DNA of 64,000 nt from DASQPR01 sp963724705 (GTDB taxonomy: Bacteria; Actinomycetota; Actinomycetes; Mycobacteriales; Micromonosporaceae), in contig CAVRVS010000002.1 in assembly GCA_963724705.1 (NCBI GenBank), forward strand, positions 372,001 to 436,000, given 5' to 3'. This document shows positions 54,115 to 63,797 of the stretch, piece by piece. The notes below the pieces were generated by a model. It worked only from the letters and a program-made list of their open reading frames with translations. It had not been told where the DNA came from and did no database searches. Position 1 is the first letter of the stretch; each line of letters opens with the position of its first letter. A program made the translations under genes and the position numbers.

Positions 54115-55661
54115 GCGGGGCGCTGCTCGTCGCGGGTACGACGTCGGACGCCGGCAAGTCGACGATCGTGGCCGGCATCTGTCGATGGCTGTATCGCCAG
54201 GGTGTTCGCGTGGCGCCGTTCAAGGCCCAGAACATGTCGAACAACTCGGTCGTCGTGCTCGACGCGGACGGTATCGGCGGCGAAATCGGGCGGGCGCAAG
54301 CGATGCAGGCGGCGGCGTGCGGGCTCGCCCCGAGCGTCGCGTTCAATCCGGTGTTGCTCAAGCCCGGCGGCGACATGCGTAGCCAGGTGATCCTGCACGG
54401 CCAGGCCGGTCGGCGACATCGGTGCCGGCGACTTCCTGGGCGGGGACTGGCGCGCTCGCCTCAGCACGGCGGCCTATCAGGCCTTCGACGACCTGCGCGC
54501 CGACTATGACGTCGTCATCGCCGAGGGTGCGGGCAGCCCGACCGAGATCAACCTGCGGGCCAGCGACTACGTGAACATGGGTCTGGCCCGCCACGGCCAC
54601 GTGCCGGTGATCGTGGCCGGGGACATCGATCGCGGCGGCGTGTTCGCGGCGCTGCACGGCACGCTCGCGTTGCTCGACCGAGCCGACCAGGCGCTCATCG
54701 CCGGGTTCGTGATCAACAAGTTTCGCGGCGACGCCGGCCTACTCGAACCCGGGCTTGCACTTGCTCGAAAAGGCGACCGGCCGGCCGACGCTCGGTGTCG
54801 TGCCGTGGAGCCCGGATCTGTGGATCGACGCCGAGGACTCGCTGGCGTACCCGGACGGCCGGGTCCTCGGACGGCCGGCGCCGCCCGTGGGTGACCAGTG
54901 GCTGCGCGTGGCCGCCGTACGGCTGCCGCATCTGTCGAACGCCACGGATCTCGAAGCGCTCGCGGCCGAGCCGGGCGTCGTCGTCCGCGTCACGACGTCG
55001 CCGGCCGAGGTCGCCGACGCCGATCTCGTCGTGCTTGCCGGGCAGCAAGGCGACCGTCGCGGATCTCGACTGGTTGCGGGAGACCGGTCTCGCCGCTGCG
55101 ATCACGGCGCACGCCGACGCCGGGCATCCGGTGCTCGGCATCTGCGGCGGCTTCCAGATGCTCGGCCGCACGATCGACGACGATGTCGAGAGTGGTCGTG
55201 GACGCGTCGACGGCCTCGGACTGCTGCCGGTCGACGTGACCTTCGGGACGCAAAAGACGCTGCGCCACGCGGTGGGCACGGGCTTCGGGACCGCCGAGGT
55301 CCGCGGCTACGAAATCCATTACGGGTACGTGTCGAGCCAAGCGTCCCGGGTCCGGCCGCTCATCGAGCGGGTCGACGGAACGCACGAAGGCGCCGTGGCC
55401 GGCAGTGTCTACGGCACCCACTGGCACGGAGCGTTCGAGTCCGACGAGTTCCGCCGCCGGTTCCTCGCGGCCGCCGGCCGCGATGCGGGCCGCGCCGGCT
55501 TCGCCGTCGCCCCCGCCACGGTGTTCGCCGACCGTCGAACGCGGCGGCTCGATCTGCTGGGCGACCTTGTCGCCGCGCATCTCGACACCGCCGCGCTCTG
55601 GCGCCTCATCGAATACGGCGCGCCTGCCGGTCTGCCGTTCGTGCCGCCGGGGGCGCCGTGA
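54111..55661 (+). CDS. cobQ: Cobyric acid synthase CobQ (frameshifted three times)
   Basis: Amidates four side chains of adenosyl-cobyrinic diamide using glutamine and ATP. From GTG 54111: P-loop GTTSDAGKS and AQNMSNNS, then ADYDVVIAEGAGSPTEINL, DIDRGGVFAAL, and a class I glutaminase domain with the cysteine in GICGGFQMLG and the histidine in GTHWHGAFE. Extra bases near 54407, 54757 and 55036 break the frame; the second and third both read CTTG where CTT is expected. Corrected length 515 aa is normal. Overlapping ends couple it to cobD and the kinase-like gene. Confidence 0.9.
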
Positions 55662-56345
55662 CCAATCCGGCGGTCCCGGTCGTCGAGACATTCGCGGCGT
55701 TGGCCCGCGTGGTGATGGGCCGCCGGCCACGCCTCGGGACCGTCCGCCTGGTTGCGGTCGACGGACCGTCCGGCGCGGGCAAGACGACGTTCGCCGGCCG
55801 GCTCGCCCGCGCGCTACAACGCGACTCGCGGGTGCGCTACGCATCGGCGATACAGGTCGACACCGCGGTCGTGCCGACCGACGCGTTCCTCGACGGGTGG
55901 GCTGAACCGCTGTCGGTCTGGCCGGCATTGCGATCGGACGTGCTCGACCCCCTGGCGGCGGGCCGGCCGGCGGCGTACCAGGCCTATGACTGGAAGCTGG
56001 GTCGGTTCGGCGCGGAGGTCGATTCCGCTCGCCGTACCCAGTGTCTTGATTCTCGAGGGCGTGACCAGCGCGTGCGCCGCCGTCCGGGCGCAGCTCAGCC
56101 TGGCGGTGTTTGTGACCGGCGACGCCGCGGTGCGCACGGAGCGGACTCTGGCGCGCGACGGCGCCAACATCGAGGCGGCGCTGCGAAATTGGCAGGCGGC
56201 TGAGACCATGTACTTCGAAGCGGAGCGTACGGCGGACGCGGCTGACGTCGTGGTAGACGGCACGACCGATCTGCGGCACGATCCCGAGAAGGAATACGTG
56301 TGCCTGCGCCGTGCCGGTGCACCCACGGGAGGATGGCGCCGATGA
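55658..56345 (+). CDS. Uridine kinase-like P-loop NTPase (frameshifted)
   Basis: About 228 aa. The P-loop VAVDGPSGAGKTTFAGRLAR near residue 30 is of the uridine/pantothenate kinase type, followed by PTDAFLDGW and, after a +1 shift near 56025, VLILEGVTSA, the Walker B-like strand, then a phosphotransfer-type RTLARDGAN helix. GTG overlaps the cobQ stop and the gene stop overlaps the next ATG, placing it within the cobalamin operon. The substrate is unknown; a role in cobinamide phosphorylation is only speculation, since it lacks CobU/CobP motifs. Confidence 0.8.
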
Positions 56346-57440
56346 CCACCGAGAACATGCCGACCCGACGCCGCATCGTCCTCACCGGGATCAGCTCGCG
56401 GGCCTGGGAGCACCCGGCCGACCGGGGTGCGCTGACCGCGTTGCGGGAGTTGCGTGGCTTCGACGACGTCCTCAAGGCGATCGCCGGGATCTGGAACGAG
56501 CGCGCCTGGCGGCTGATGTATCTCGGCGGCTCGATCCGCGTCGACCACCGCCAGCACCCGCGCGTGCACCGCCTGTTCGCGGAGGCGGCCGCGACCCTCG
56601 ACGTCGACAAGCTTCCCGAGCTCTACGTTGAGCAGTCGCCGATCATCAACGCATCGTGCATCGGCATGTCCAAGCCGTTCATCACGGTCACCAGCCGCGC
56701 CGTCGAACTGCTCGACGACGAAGAGCTGCGGTACGTACTCGGCCACGAACTCGGCCACCTGCGCAGCGGCCACGCTGTCTATCGCACGATGATGGTGATC
56801 CTGGCCCGATTGTCGATGAATCTGGCCTGGCTGCCGGTCGGCGCGATCGTGCTGCGTGGCGTGATCGTCGCACTGCAGGAGTGGTGGCGAAAGGCCGAGT
56901 TGTCCGGCGACCGGGCCGGCCTGCTCGCCGGCCAGGACCCGGCGGCCGCGTTGCGGGCGCACATGAAGCTCGCCGGCGGCGGCGACCTGGCCGAGATCGA
57001 CACGGCGGCGTTCCTGGAGCAGGCGAGCGAGTATGAGTCGACCGGCGACCTGCGCGACAGCCTGCTGAAGCTGCAGATGCTGCTCGGTCTGACGCACCCG
57101 CTGCCGGTGGCGCGCGCGGCCGCGTTGCGGCGAGTGGATCGACTCGGGGGCGTACGCCCGGATCCTCTCCGGCGACTACCCGCGCCGCGACAACGACAAG
57201 GACGCCTCGATCCGACAGGACGCCAAGGAGGCGGCCGAGTCCTACCGCGACTCGTTCCGGCGCTCGCAGGATCCGCTGGTCGGGCTGCTGCGCAAGCTCG
57301 GCGACGGTGCATCCGGTGTGGGCGACGTGGTCGGGTCGGGTGCGAGTCGCGTCCGCGGCTGGATGGGCAACCGCAACGACGGCACCGCGCCAAGCAACGG
57401 GACCAACGGCTCGCCGCCGCCGGACGAACCCGCGAGCTGA
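56342..57440 (+). CDS. M48 family zinc metallopeptidase (frameshifted)
   Basis: About 365 aa after correction. The zinc site HELGH is at 135-139 in YVLGHELGHLRSGH, followed by two hydrophobic helices (MMVILARLSMNLAWLPVGAI) and ELSGDRAGLLA with the third ligand. M48 proteins (HtpX/Ste24-like) act in membrane-protein quality control. A +1 shift near 57135 separates the core from a C-terminal region of about 100 residues (EWIDSGAYARILSGDYPRRD, then a Gly/Asn/Pro-rich tail). The ATG overlaps the previous stop, so it is coupled to the cobalamin genes. Confidence 0.88.
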
Positions 57441-57524
57441 CCCGGCGTCGGCTCGCGCTACGCATCGGCGCGTGTCACGCGCCTCGCGGCTGCGCTACGC
57501 ATCGGCTGGCCTACGATCGCAGTC

Positions 57525-58877
57525 ATGACCGATGACGAGCTGCGCGCCAAAGTCGCCGCCACCATGCCCGGTGTCCGAGCCGACCTGGAACGCCTGGTGG
57601 CGATCCCGAGTATCGCGTTCGACGGATTCGACCACTCGCACGTCCACGCGTCGGCCAACGCCGTGGCCGAGCTGTTGCGGGCGGCCGGGCTGCCCGATGT
57701 GACGCGTCGTCGAGGCCGGCGGCCAACCGGCCGTGATCGGGCGCAAGCCCGCCCCGCCGGGTGCGCCGACCGTGCTGCTCTACGCGCATCACGACGTACA
57801 GCCGATCGGCGACGCCGAGCCAGTGGCGAGACCGAACCGTTCGTGGCGACCGAACGGGACGGCCGGCTCTACGGCCGCGGCGCCGCCGACGACAAGGCCG
57901 GTGTGATGGCGCACGTCAGCGCGTTGCGGGCACTCGGCGACGAGCTGCCGGTCGGCGTGGTGGTGTTCGTCGAAGGCGAGGAGGAGTTCGGCTCCGACTC
58001 CCTGGAAGAGCTGCTCAGGCAGCACCGCGACGAGATCGCGGCCGACGTGATCGTGATCGCCGACTCCGGCAACTGGGACATCGGCGTGCCCGCGCTCACC
58101 ACGAGCCTGCGCGGCATCGTGAACTGCTTCGTCGACGTCCGTACGTTGGACCATGCCGTACACAGCGGGATGTTCGGCGGTGCCGTGCCGGACGCGTTGA
58201 CGGCGCTTGTCAAAGCTCCTGGCCACGCTGCACGACGACGCTGGTGACGTGGCGATCGCGGGTCTGGTCCAGGCGTCCGCGTCGCCGCTGGACTACCCGG
58301 AGGACCGGTTCCGCGAGGAGGCCGGCATGCTCGACGGCGTCGAGTTCATCGGCACCGGACGGCTCGTCGACCGGATGTGGACGAAGCCGTCGGTGTCGGT
58401 TCTCGGCATCGACGCGCCACCGACCAACGCGGCCCCGAACGCGCTCGTGCCGACGGCTCGGGCCAAGATCAGCGTACGGATCGCGCCCGGCGACGATGCC
58501 GCGCAAGGCGTACGAGGCCGTCAAGGCGCACCTCGAATCGCACGCACCGTGGGGTGCCACGGCGACGGTGACGCTCGAGGCCGACGGCGACTCCGTGCGT
58601 GATCGACGCGACCGGCCCGATGTACGACGCCGCGCGTGCCGCGTTCCGCGATGCCTGGGACGGAACCGATCCGGTCGACATCGGCGTCGGCGGTTCGATC
58701 CCGTTCATCGCGACCTTCCAGGAGATGTTCCCGGACGCGGCGATCCTGGTCACCGGCGTCGAGGATCCGCAGGCGCGCGCGCACGGTCCGAACGAGAGCC
58801 TGCATCTCGGCGAGTTCGCCCGGGTCTGCCTGGCCGAGGCGATGCTGCTGCGCAATGTCGCGGCGGCCGGCCGCTAG
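57525..58877 (+). CDS. M20 family dipeptidase (frameshifted six times)
   Basis: Zinc peptidase of the M20 dipeptidase group. Reading through six +1 shifts (near 57700, 57820, 57828, 58215, 58503 and 58592) gives 448 aa, the usual length. Conserved blocks are LLYAHHDVQPIGD with a metal His, YGRGAADDKAGVMAH with the bridging Asp, FVEGEEEFGS with the catalytic Glu, HSGMFGGAVPDAL, and the C-terminal GVGGSIPFIATFQ. No conserved block is lost. It may be a peptide-scavenging enzyme; it is not overlapping with its neighbours. Confidence 0.88.
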
Positions 58878-58892
58878 GTAACGGTGCGAGCG

Positions 58893-60128
58893 TTACCGCC
58901 GCGGCCACCGTCTGGCCCGCGCTGCCTGTAGAGCGCGGGTCAGACCGCCGCTCTCGATCGAGCCGGTCACGGACGGGGGAGCAGGACCGGCGGCCGGCGG
59001 CGGCGCCTCGCCGGTCCCGTCCCGCGCGGCCAGCATGGGGCCGACGACCACGCGGATGGCTGCGGCGACGGGAATCGCCATCAACGCTCCGATCACGCCG
59101 AGCATGCTCGCGCCGATCAATGCGGCCAGGAGCACGGCCACGGACGACAGGTCGACCGCGTTGCGCATCACGCGCGGCTGGATGAAGTAGTTCTCGACCT
59201 GTTGATAGACCAGGAAGAATACGACCAGCACGACGGTGTTCGGCCACAGGTCCGTGGTCGCGAACGCGACGAGCACGCAGACGGCGGCGCCGATCGTCGC
59301 GCCGATCAGCGGGATCAGGTCGGTGATGGCGACGGCGACCGCCAGCGGCAGCGCGAACGGCACGCGCAAAATCTCCATGACGATGAACGCGCTCACGCCG
59401 GCGATCAGCGAGATGATCAGATTTCCGATCATGTAGGCGCCGACCTTGTCGATCATGACGGTGGTCGCGTGCGTCACGCGCGGCCGGTGGCGCTTGGGGA
59501 ACAGCCGGACGATCCCACGACGAAGTCGGGGCAGGTCGGCCATGAAGTAGACAGCCAGAACCACGACCAGCAGCGTCGTGACCAGCGCGCCGAAGAACCG
59601 CGTACCGACGGTCACTGCCTCATGGCTCAGGTAGGACGGTGCTCGGTGGGCCCACGACGCGATCCTTGGCTGCAGGTTGAAGCGGTCTTCGAGGCGTGCG
59701 AGGCTCGGCGACCGCTCGCGCAGGTGCTGGAGGTAGCCGGGGAAGTCGCTGCCGAGTTGGCCGGCCTGGTCGATCAGGGTCGGGATCGTCGCGTACCCGA
59801 ATCCGGCCAACAGCAGGAGCACGACCGTAACGATCAGCGCGACCGCGCGCGATCTCTTGATCTTGTGGGCAATCAACCATCGGACGGCCGGGTCGAGACT
59901 GACGGCGATGAACGCCGCGACCGCCACCTTAACCAGGAGTCCGCGAAGCGCGTAGACGGCCAGCGCGAGCAGAACGACGGCGAGAACCGCGATCGCCGCA
60001 GTGATCGCATAGCCGAACATGTCGCGGGCTGGGATGTGGCGGCGCGCAGCCTCCGAAGTCGCGGGATCCGCGGTCGCCGCCACCGGCTCGGTGGCGTCCG
60101 CCGGTGGCGAGCCAGCCTCGCTCTGCAT
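58893..60128 (-). CDS. AI-2E family transporter
   Basis: A 411-aa membrane protein of the PF01594 family (YdgG/PerM/TqsA). About eight helices are seen: an N-terminal pair with AAFIAVSLDPAVRWL between, a long extracytoplasmic helical stretch, and the C-terminal helices with YQQVENYFIQPRVMRNAV, the family signature, near residue 325. ATG 60128 is preferred to the longer frame to 60215. Some members export autoinducer-2, others are Na+/H+ antiporters; the role cannot be decided. It is convergent with the dipeptidase gene, 15 bases away. Confidence 0.92.
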   Translation of the reverse strand: MQSEAGSPPADATEPVAATADPATSEAARRHIPARDMFGYAITAAIAVLAVVLLALAVYALRGLLVKVAVAAFIAVSLDPAVRWLIAHKIKRSRAVALIVTVVLLLLAGFGYATIPTLIDQAGQLGSDFPGYLQHLRERSPSLARLEDRFNLQPRIASWAHRAPSYLSHEAVTVGTRFFGALVTTLLVVVLAVYFMADLPRLRRGIVRLFPKRHRPRVTHATTVMIDKVGAYMIGNLIISLIAGVSAFIVMEILRVPFALPLAVAVAITDLIPLIGATIGAAVCVLVAFATTDLWPNTVVLVVFFLVYQQVENYFIQPRVMRNAVDLSSVAVLLAALIGASMLGVIGALMAIPVAAAIRVVVGPMLAARDGTGEAPPPAAGPAPPSVTGSIESGGLTRALQAARARRWPRR

Positions 60129-60249
60129 GGGCCGCAGGTTACCCGGTCCCGCGATGTCCAAACCAGCGACGCACCCGGGTCGACGTGCGGTTTTCCGGCC
60201 TCGGTGACGGCGCACACGTTCCGGCGGCCGATTCCGCCAGCCGCGCGAG

Positions 60250-60567
60250 CTAGAGGTCCAAACGGTCCGCGAAAGCTTCCGACGACGGCCCGTCGAGTTC
60301 GTGCAGCGTCACCTCGCGACGGTTGGCGGTGGTGGCGACCCGGACGGCGACCAGGCTCCCGTCGTCGAATCGGAGGCTGAACAGCGGATCGAGCGAACAC
60401 AGGAACTCGAATTCCTCGATGACACCGTTCCCGTCCGGGACGAGCCAGGCCCGCGCATCACCGCCGTCGTCCGTCGAGCCGAGGTCGAGTTTGACTTCGA
60501 TGCTCCCCAGACGGGTCGAGGAATTCGCCCACCAGTCGAGCCAGGCATGATCCGTGTCGCCGTTCAC
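60250..60567 (-). CDS. Hypothetical protein
   Basis: A 105-aa acidic soluble protein, not recognised. It starts at GTG 60567 (VNGDTDHAWLDWWAN) with GAGG eight bases upstream; a longer frame to 60693 exists but has shadow-like composition. Strands such as SIEVKLDLGS and FSLRFDDGSLVAVRV suggest a small beta-rich domain. It follows the DUF427 gene in the same direction. Confidence 0.6.
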   Translation of the reverse strand: MNGDTDHAWLDWWANSSTRLGSIEVKLDLGSTDDGGDARAWLVPDGNGVIEEFEFLCSLDPLFSLRFDDGSLVAVRVATTANRREVTLHELDGPSSEAFADRLDL

Positions 60568-60693
60568 CGATCGAGCCTCGGCGCTGTGGGCCGCGTCGTC
60601 AAGGGCGCCGACCGCTTCGGTGTGACTTGTCCGGCCGAGCGGCCGACTCGCGCGACGGCGGCCGGTCGTTGACACGTACCGGCGGCCGTCCAC

Positions 60694-61143
60694 TCACGAC
60701 TTGAACGGGCCGATGATCTCGCTGGTGATCCAGCCGCCGTAGAAGTCGCTGGCCTGCGGCGTGACCTGCTCGCCGGCGACCGTACATTCGTCGACCCGGC
60801 CCGGGTAGAACGCGAAGTAGCCGGTGATGTCCTCGTACGACTCGATCGGGTCCGCGTAGTACCACGCGACATTCCGTACGGTCGATCCGGGCAGTACCAG
60901 GTCGACGTAGTGGGCGACGCCCTTGAATTCGCAGAACGTGTGGTGATCCGTGGGCACGAGCAGATCGGTCCGTACGTCGGCCGGCGGGAGGTAGAACGTC
61001 GGCGGATGCGACGTCTCGAGCACGCGGAACGCCCCCGTCGTGCGCGCGACGGACACGCCGCGGTGCGTAACGGTGACCTCGCGCGTCGTCGGCTCCAGGC
61101 GCGGCGGGCGCGGATAGTCCCATACCGATTCGGTCGCCATCAC
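60694..61143 (-). CDS. DUF427 domain-containing protein
   Basis: A 149-aa protein of the DUF427 family. The family core is present: FYLPPADVRTDLLVPTDHHT, FCEFKGVAHYVDL, and NVAWYYADPIESYEDITGYF, ending FYPGRVDECTVAGE. It folds as a small beta-barrel in solved members; the function is unknown. ATG at 61143, with an alternative one codon later. Confidence 0.92.
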   Translation of the reverse strand: MMATESVWDYPRPPRLEPTTREVTVTHRGVSVARTTGAFRVLETSHPPTFYLPPADVRTDLLVPTDHHTFCEFKGVAHYVDLVLPGSTVRNVAWYYADPIESYEDITGYFAFYPGRVDECTVAGEQVTPQASDFYGGWITSEIIGPFKS

Positions 61144-61252
61144 GTCAGTCTGCCACCGGATCGAGACTCCGGCCCGGCGGTGCTGGTCGCGCTCGGTGTC
61201 TCACCCGATGGTGTGGTTCGTCCTTTTGCGTGTCGGTCGTCCGGGGTAGTAT

Positions 61253-61268
61253 TCGAACATGAGTTCTA
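61253..61268. promoter_or_regulatory. LexA (SOS) box overlapping a start codon
   Basis: TCGAACATGAGTTCTA matches the actinobacterial LexA consensus TCGAAC-N4-GTTCGA at 11 of 12 fixed positions. The ATG at 61259 of the following small gene lies in the spacer, so LexA binding would block transcription start or elongation directly at the gene. Confidence 0.65.
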
Positions 61269-61639
61269 ATTCAGAGGTTTCCCGCGATCACATCACCCTC
61301 GACGACAGCGCAGTGGACGCGGCGCCGAGTGGGTTCGATGGCGCAGTCGTCACCCACCTGGTCATCGCCGATCTCGGCGGTCACGACTCGGCCACCGACA
61401 ATGCCAACTGCGCCGGCGACCCGGACGCCGAGGGCGCCGTCATTCACCGCATCGACGCGGCCGTGGACACGCTCGGCGACGTCGACTTCGCCACCTGGTC
61501 CGACTCGAGCCTGAGCGGACATCTCGACGAGCTGTCGCTCGTCTTGTGCCGGATCGACGCCGAGTTGTCTCGGCTCGCCGATGCCGTGCGATCGCGGGGG
61601 TTCGACATCGCCGAGGTCGACCTGCCGCTCGCAAGTTGA
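61259..61639 (+). CDS. Small protein under a predicted SOS box (possible DUF222 N-terminal remnant)
   Basis: A 126-aa acidic protein. The C-terminal helix LVLCRIDAELSRLADAVRSR resembles the first helices of DUF222/13E12-type HNH endonuclease proteins, a family that often carries a LexA box at its start, but DUF222 proteins are 400 aa or more and no HNH region follows. It may be a truncated member or an unrelated small SOS protein. The start lies inside the LexA box. It is followed, after 176 bases without features, by the LigB gene. Confidence 0.6.
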   Translation: MSSNSEVSRDHITLDDSAVDAAPSGFDGAVVTHLVIADLGGHDSATDNANCAGDPDAEGAVIHRIDAAVDTLGDVDFATWSDSSLSGHLDELSLVLCRIDAELSRLADAVRSRGFDIAEVDLPLAS

Positions 61640-61815
61640 CGTTCGCAGATCGTCGCGCTCCGTGGCCGCCGTCGAATCATCGATGGCGGACGCCACGCGT
61701 GGCGGCCCGGCGCGGGTCACACGGAGCATCGAGTCTGGAGCCGTGTGACCCGCCGAAAGCGTCCGACCCGACTGGCACGATGGACGGGTGCTGGCAACCG
61801 ACCGGAGAGACCGAC

Positions 61816-63372
61816 ATGCGATTTGCTGATCTGGTCGCTGCGTCGGCGGCGGTCGCCGCGACGTCGAAGCGACTGGCCAAGGTCGAGCTGCTGGCCGGGG
61901 CGCTGCACGAGTTACGCGGCGCCTCGGATGAGGAGGTCACCGCTGGGGCGGCATATCTGTCGGGCGAGCTTCGACAGCGGCAGACGGGCGTCGGGTGGGC
62001 GGCATTGCGTGCCCTCCCACCGGCGGCCGAGACCACGTCGCTCACGGTCGGTGAGGTCGATGCGGCCTTCGCCGAGCTGGCCGTCCAGTCGGGACCCGGT
62101 TCGCAGACGCGTCGTCGCGATCTCGTGTCGGCGCTGTTCGCCCGTGCGACCCACGCCGAGCAGGAGTTCCTGATCCGACTCATCGGCGGCGAGTTGCGCC
62201 AGGGAGCGCAGGCCGGCGTGCTCGTCGACGCGATCGCCCGCGCCGCGGAGGTCCCAGCGGCCAGCGTGCGCCGAGCTCTGCTTCTCAGCGGCAGTCTGAC
62301 CGACGTCGCTCGCACCGCGTTGGAGCACGGTGCCGCCGGCCTGGACGCCTACGGACTTCAGGTTGGTCGGGCGCTGACGCCCATGCTCGCCGCGTCGGCG
62401 CCTAACGTGAGCGAGGCGATCGACGCCACCGGCCTGCCGGCGGTGGTCGACGCGAAGCTCGATGGCATCCGCATCCAGGTCCACCGGTCCGGGCCGTCGG
62501 TGCGCGTCTTTACCCGGAGCCTTGATGACATCACGGTGCGGCTGCCGGGCGTCGTCGCGGTCGTCGCGGCGCTTGGATCCACCGACATCGTGCTCGACGG
62601 TGAGGCGATCGCTCTCGACGTCGGCGGTCGGCCGCGCCCGTTCCAAGAGACGTCGTCAGCGGCGGCGACGCACGCGGACAGCGGCCTGCGGCCGTACTTC
62701 TTCGATCTCCTGCACATCGACGGCGACGACCTCATCGACGAGCCGGGACGGATCCGGTGGGCCCGGCTGGCCGAGGCGGTGCCGGGCGAGCACATCGTCG
62801 AACGCCGGGAGGTGGGATCGGTCGAGGAAGCCTCAGCGGCGTTCGAAGCGGCCGTCGCGGCCGGCCACGAGGGCGTCGTGGTCAAGGCGATCCAGGCGCC
62901 CTATGACGTCGGCCGTCGCGGTAGCGGCTGGGTCAAGGTCAAGCCCCGGCACACCCTCGATCTGGTCGTCCTCGCGGTCGAGCGCGGGCACGGACGGCGC
63001 TCGGGATGGCTGTCGAACCTGCACCTCGGTGCACGCGATCCGGCCACCGGCGGGTTCGTCATGCTCGGGAAGACGTTCAAGGGAATGACCGACGAGATGC
63101 TGGCCTGGCAGACCGAACGTTTGACATCCCTGGCGACGGCGCCGGTCAGCCCGGACGACTGGGTCGTCCAGGTGCGGCCCGAACTGGTCGTCGAGATTGC
63201 GTTCGACGGCGTCCAGACAAGCCCCCGTTACCCCGGCGGCGTGGCGCTCCGGTTCGCCCGGGTGCTGCGCTATCGAGAGGACAAAAAGGCGTCGGAGGCG
63301 GACACGATCGACGCTGTCCGGGCGCTACATCGAGGCACGGTCACGCCCGACGATGACGTCGGCCTCGCGTGA
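61816..63372 (+). CDS. ATP-dependent DNA ligase, LigB type
   Basis: A 518-aa ATP-dependent DNA ligase resembling mycobacterial LigB. A helical DNA-binding domain fills residues 1-190. The adenylation domain has Lys214 in DAKLDGIRIQVH, GEAIALD, YFFDLLHIDGDDL, EGVVVKA and WVKVKPRHTLDLVVL (motifs I-V), and the OB domain follows with the family R-RYPGG-type segment SPRYPGGVALRFARV. The GGAGAG upstream supports ATG 61816. It probably acts in repair beside the essential NAD+ ligase. Proximity to a predicted SOS-regulated gene is suggestive but no LexA box precedes this gene itself. Confidence 0.93.
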   Translation: MRFADLVAASAAVAATSKRLAKVELLAGALHELRGASDEEVTAGAAYLSGELRQRQTGVGWAALRALPPAAETTSLTVGEVDAAFAELAVQSGPGSQTRRRDLVSALFARATHAEQEFLIRLIGGELRQGAQAGVLVDAIARAAEVPAASVRRALLLSGSLTDVARTALEHGAAGLDAYGLQVGRALTPMLAASAPNVSEAIDATGLPAVVDAKLDGIRIQVHRSGPSVRVFTRSLDDITVRLPGVVAVVAALGSTDIVLDGEAIALDVGGRPRPFQETSSAAATHADSGLRPYFFDLLHIDGDDLIDEPGRIRWARLAEAVPGEHIVERREVGSVEEASAAFEAAVAAGHEGVVVKAIQAPYDVGRRGSGWVKVKPRHTLDLVVLAVERGHGRRSGWLSNLHLGARDPATGGFVMLGKTFKGMTDEMLAWQTERLTSLATAPVSPDDWVVQVRPELVVEIAFDGVQTSPRYPGGVALRFARVLRYREDKKASEADTIDAVRALHRGTVTPDDDVGLA

Positions 63373-63411
63373 CACGCCGGCCTGAACTCGCCGCGCCGCA
63401 GCCGTCGCGGC

Positions 63412-63789
63412 TCAGAGAAGCGCCACCGACCGGACGTAGTTCACCTGGTTGTAGACGTTCTGGACCTGCGCTTGGTTCGCGACCGGGATGCGCGCGACGT
63501 ATGCGGCCGGGCCATTGGAGATCGTCACGGTCACGGTGCCGAGGTAGACGTCTTCCTTGGCCAACAGGAACAAGAGACTGAGGAATCCGGTGCAGGGAAT
63601 GAGCACGATGGCGAGCACGATGGCCCAGGTCGGGATCTTGGTCCCCACCGACCACTGGTCGGTGACCATCCATTGCGAGCCACGCAGCGGGAACGCACCG
63701 GCCGGCGTACGCACCGCGGACGATGTCACCGAGACCTCGCCGATCTGCGCGATCGGCGGATCGTGGTAGATGGCCATGGACGGATCCAT
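63412..63789 (-). CDS. Small membrane protein, function unknown
   Basis: A 125-aa protein with a soluble N-terminal half (DPPIAQIGEVSVTSSAVRTP, QWMVTDQWSVG), one strong membrane segment at about 57-79 (WAIVLAIVLIPCTGFLSLLFLL) and a C-terminal beta-strand domain (YLGTVTVTISNG). The layout resembles actinobacterial small membrane proteins found in many genomes, but I do not recognise a family. The start is at ATG 63789 or GTG 63795, directly after the stop of the upstream gene, so the two are probably cotranscribed. Confidence 0.75.
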   Translation of the reverse strand: MDPSMAIYHDPPIAQIGEVSVTSSAVRTPAGAFPLRGSQWMVTDQWSVGTKIPTWAIVLAIVLIPCTGFLSLLFLLAKEDVYLGTVTVTISNGPAAYVARIPVANQAQVQNVYNQVNYVRSVALL

Positions 63790-63797
63790 GGTCACTA

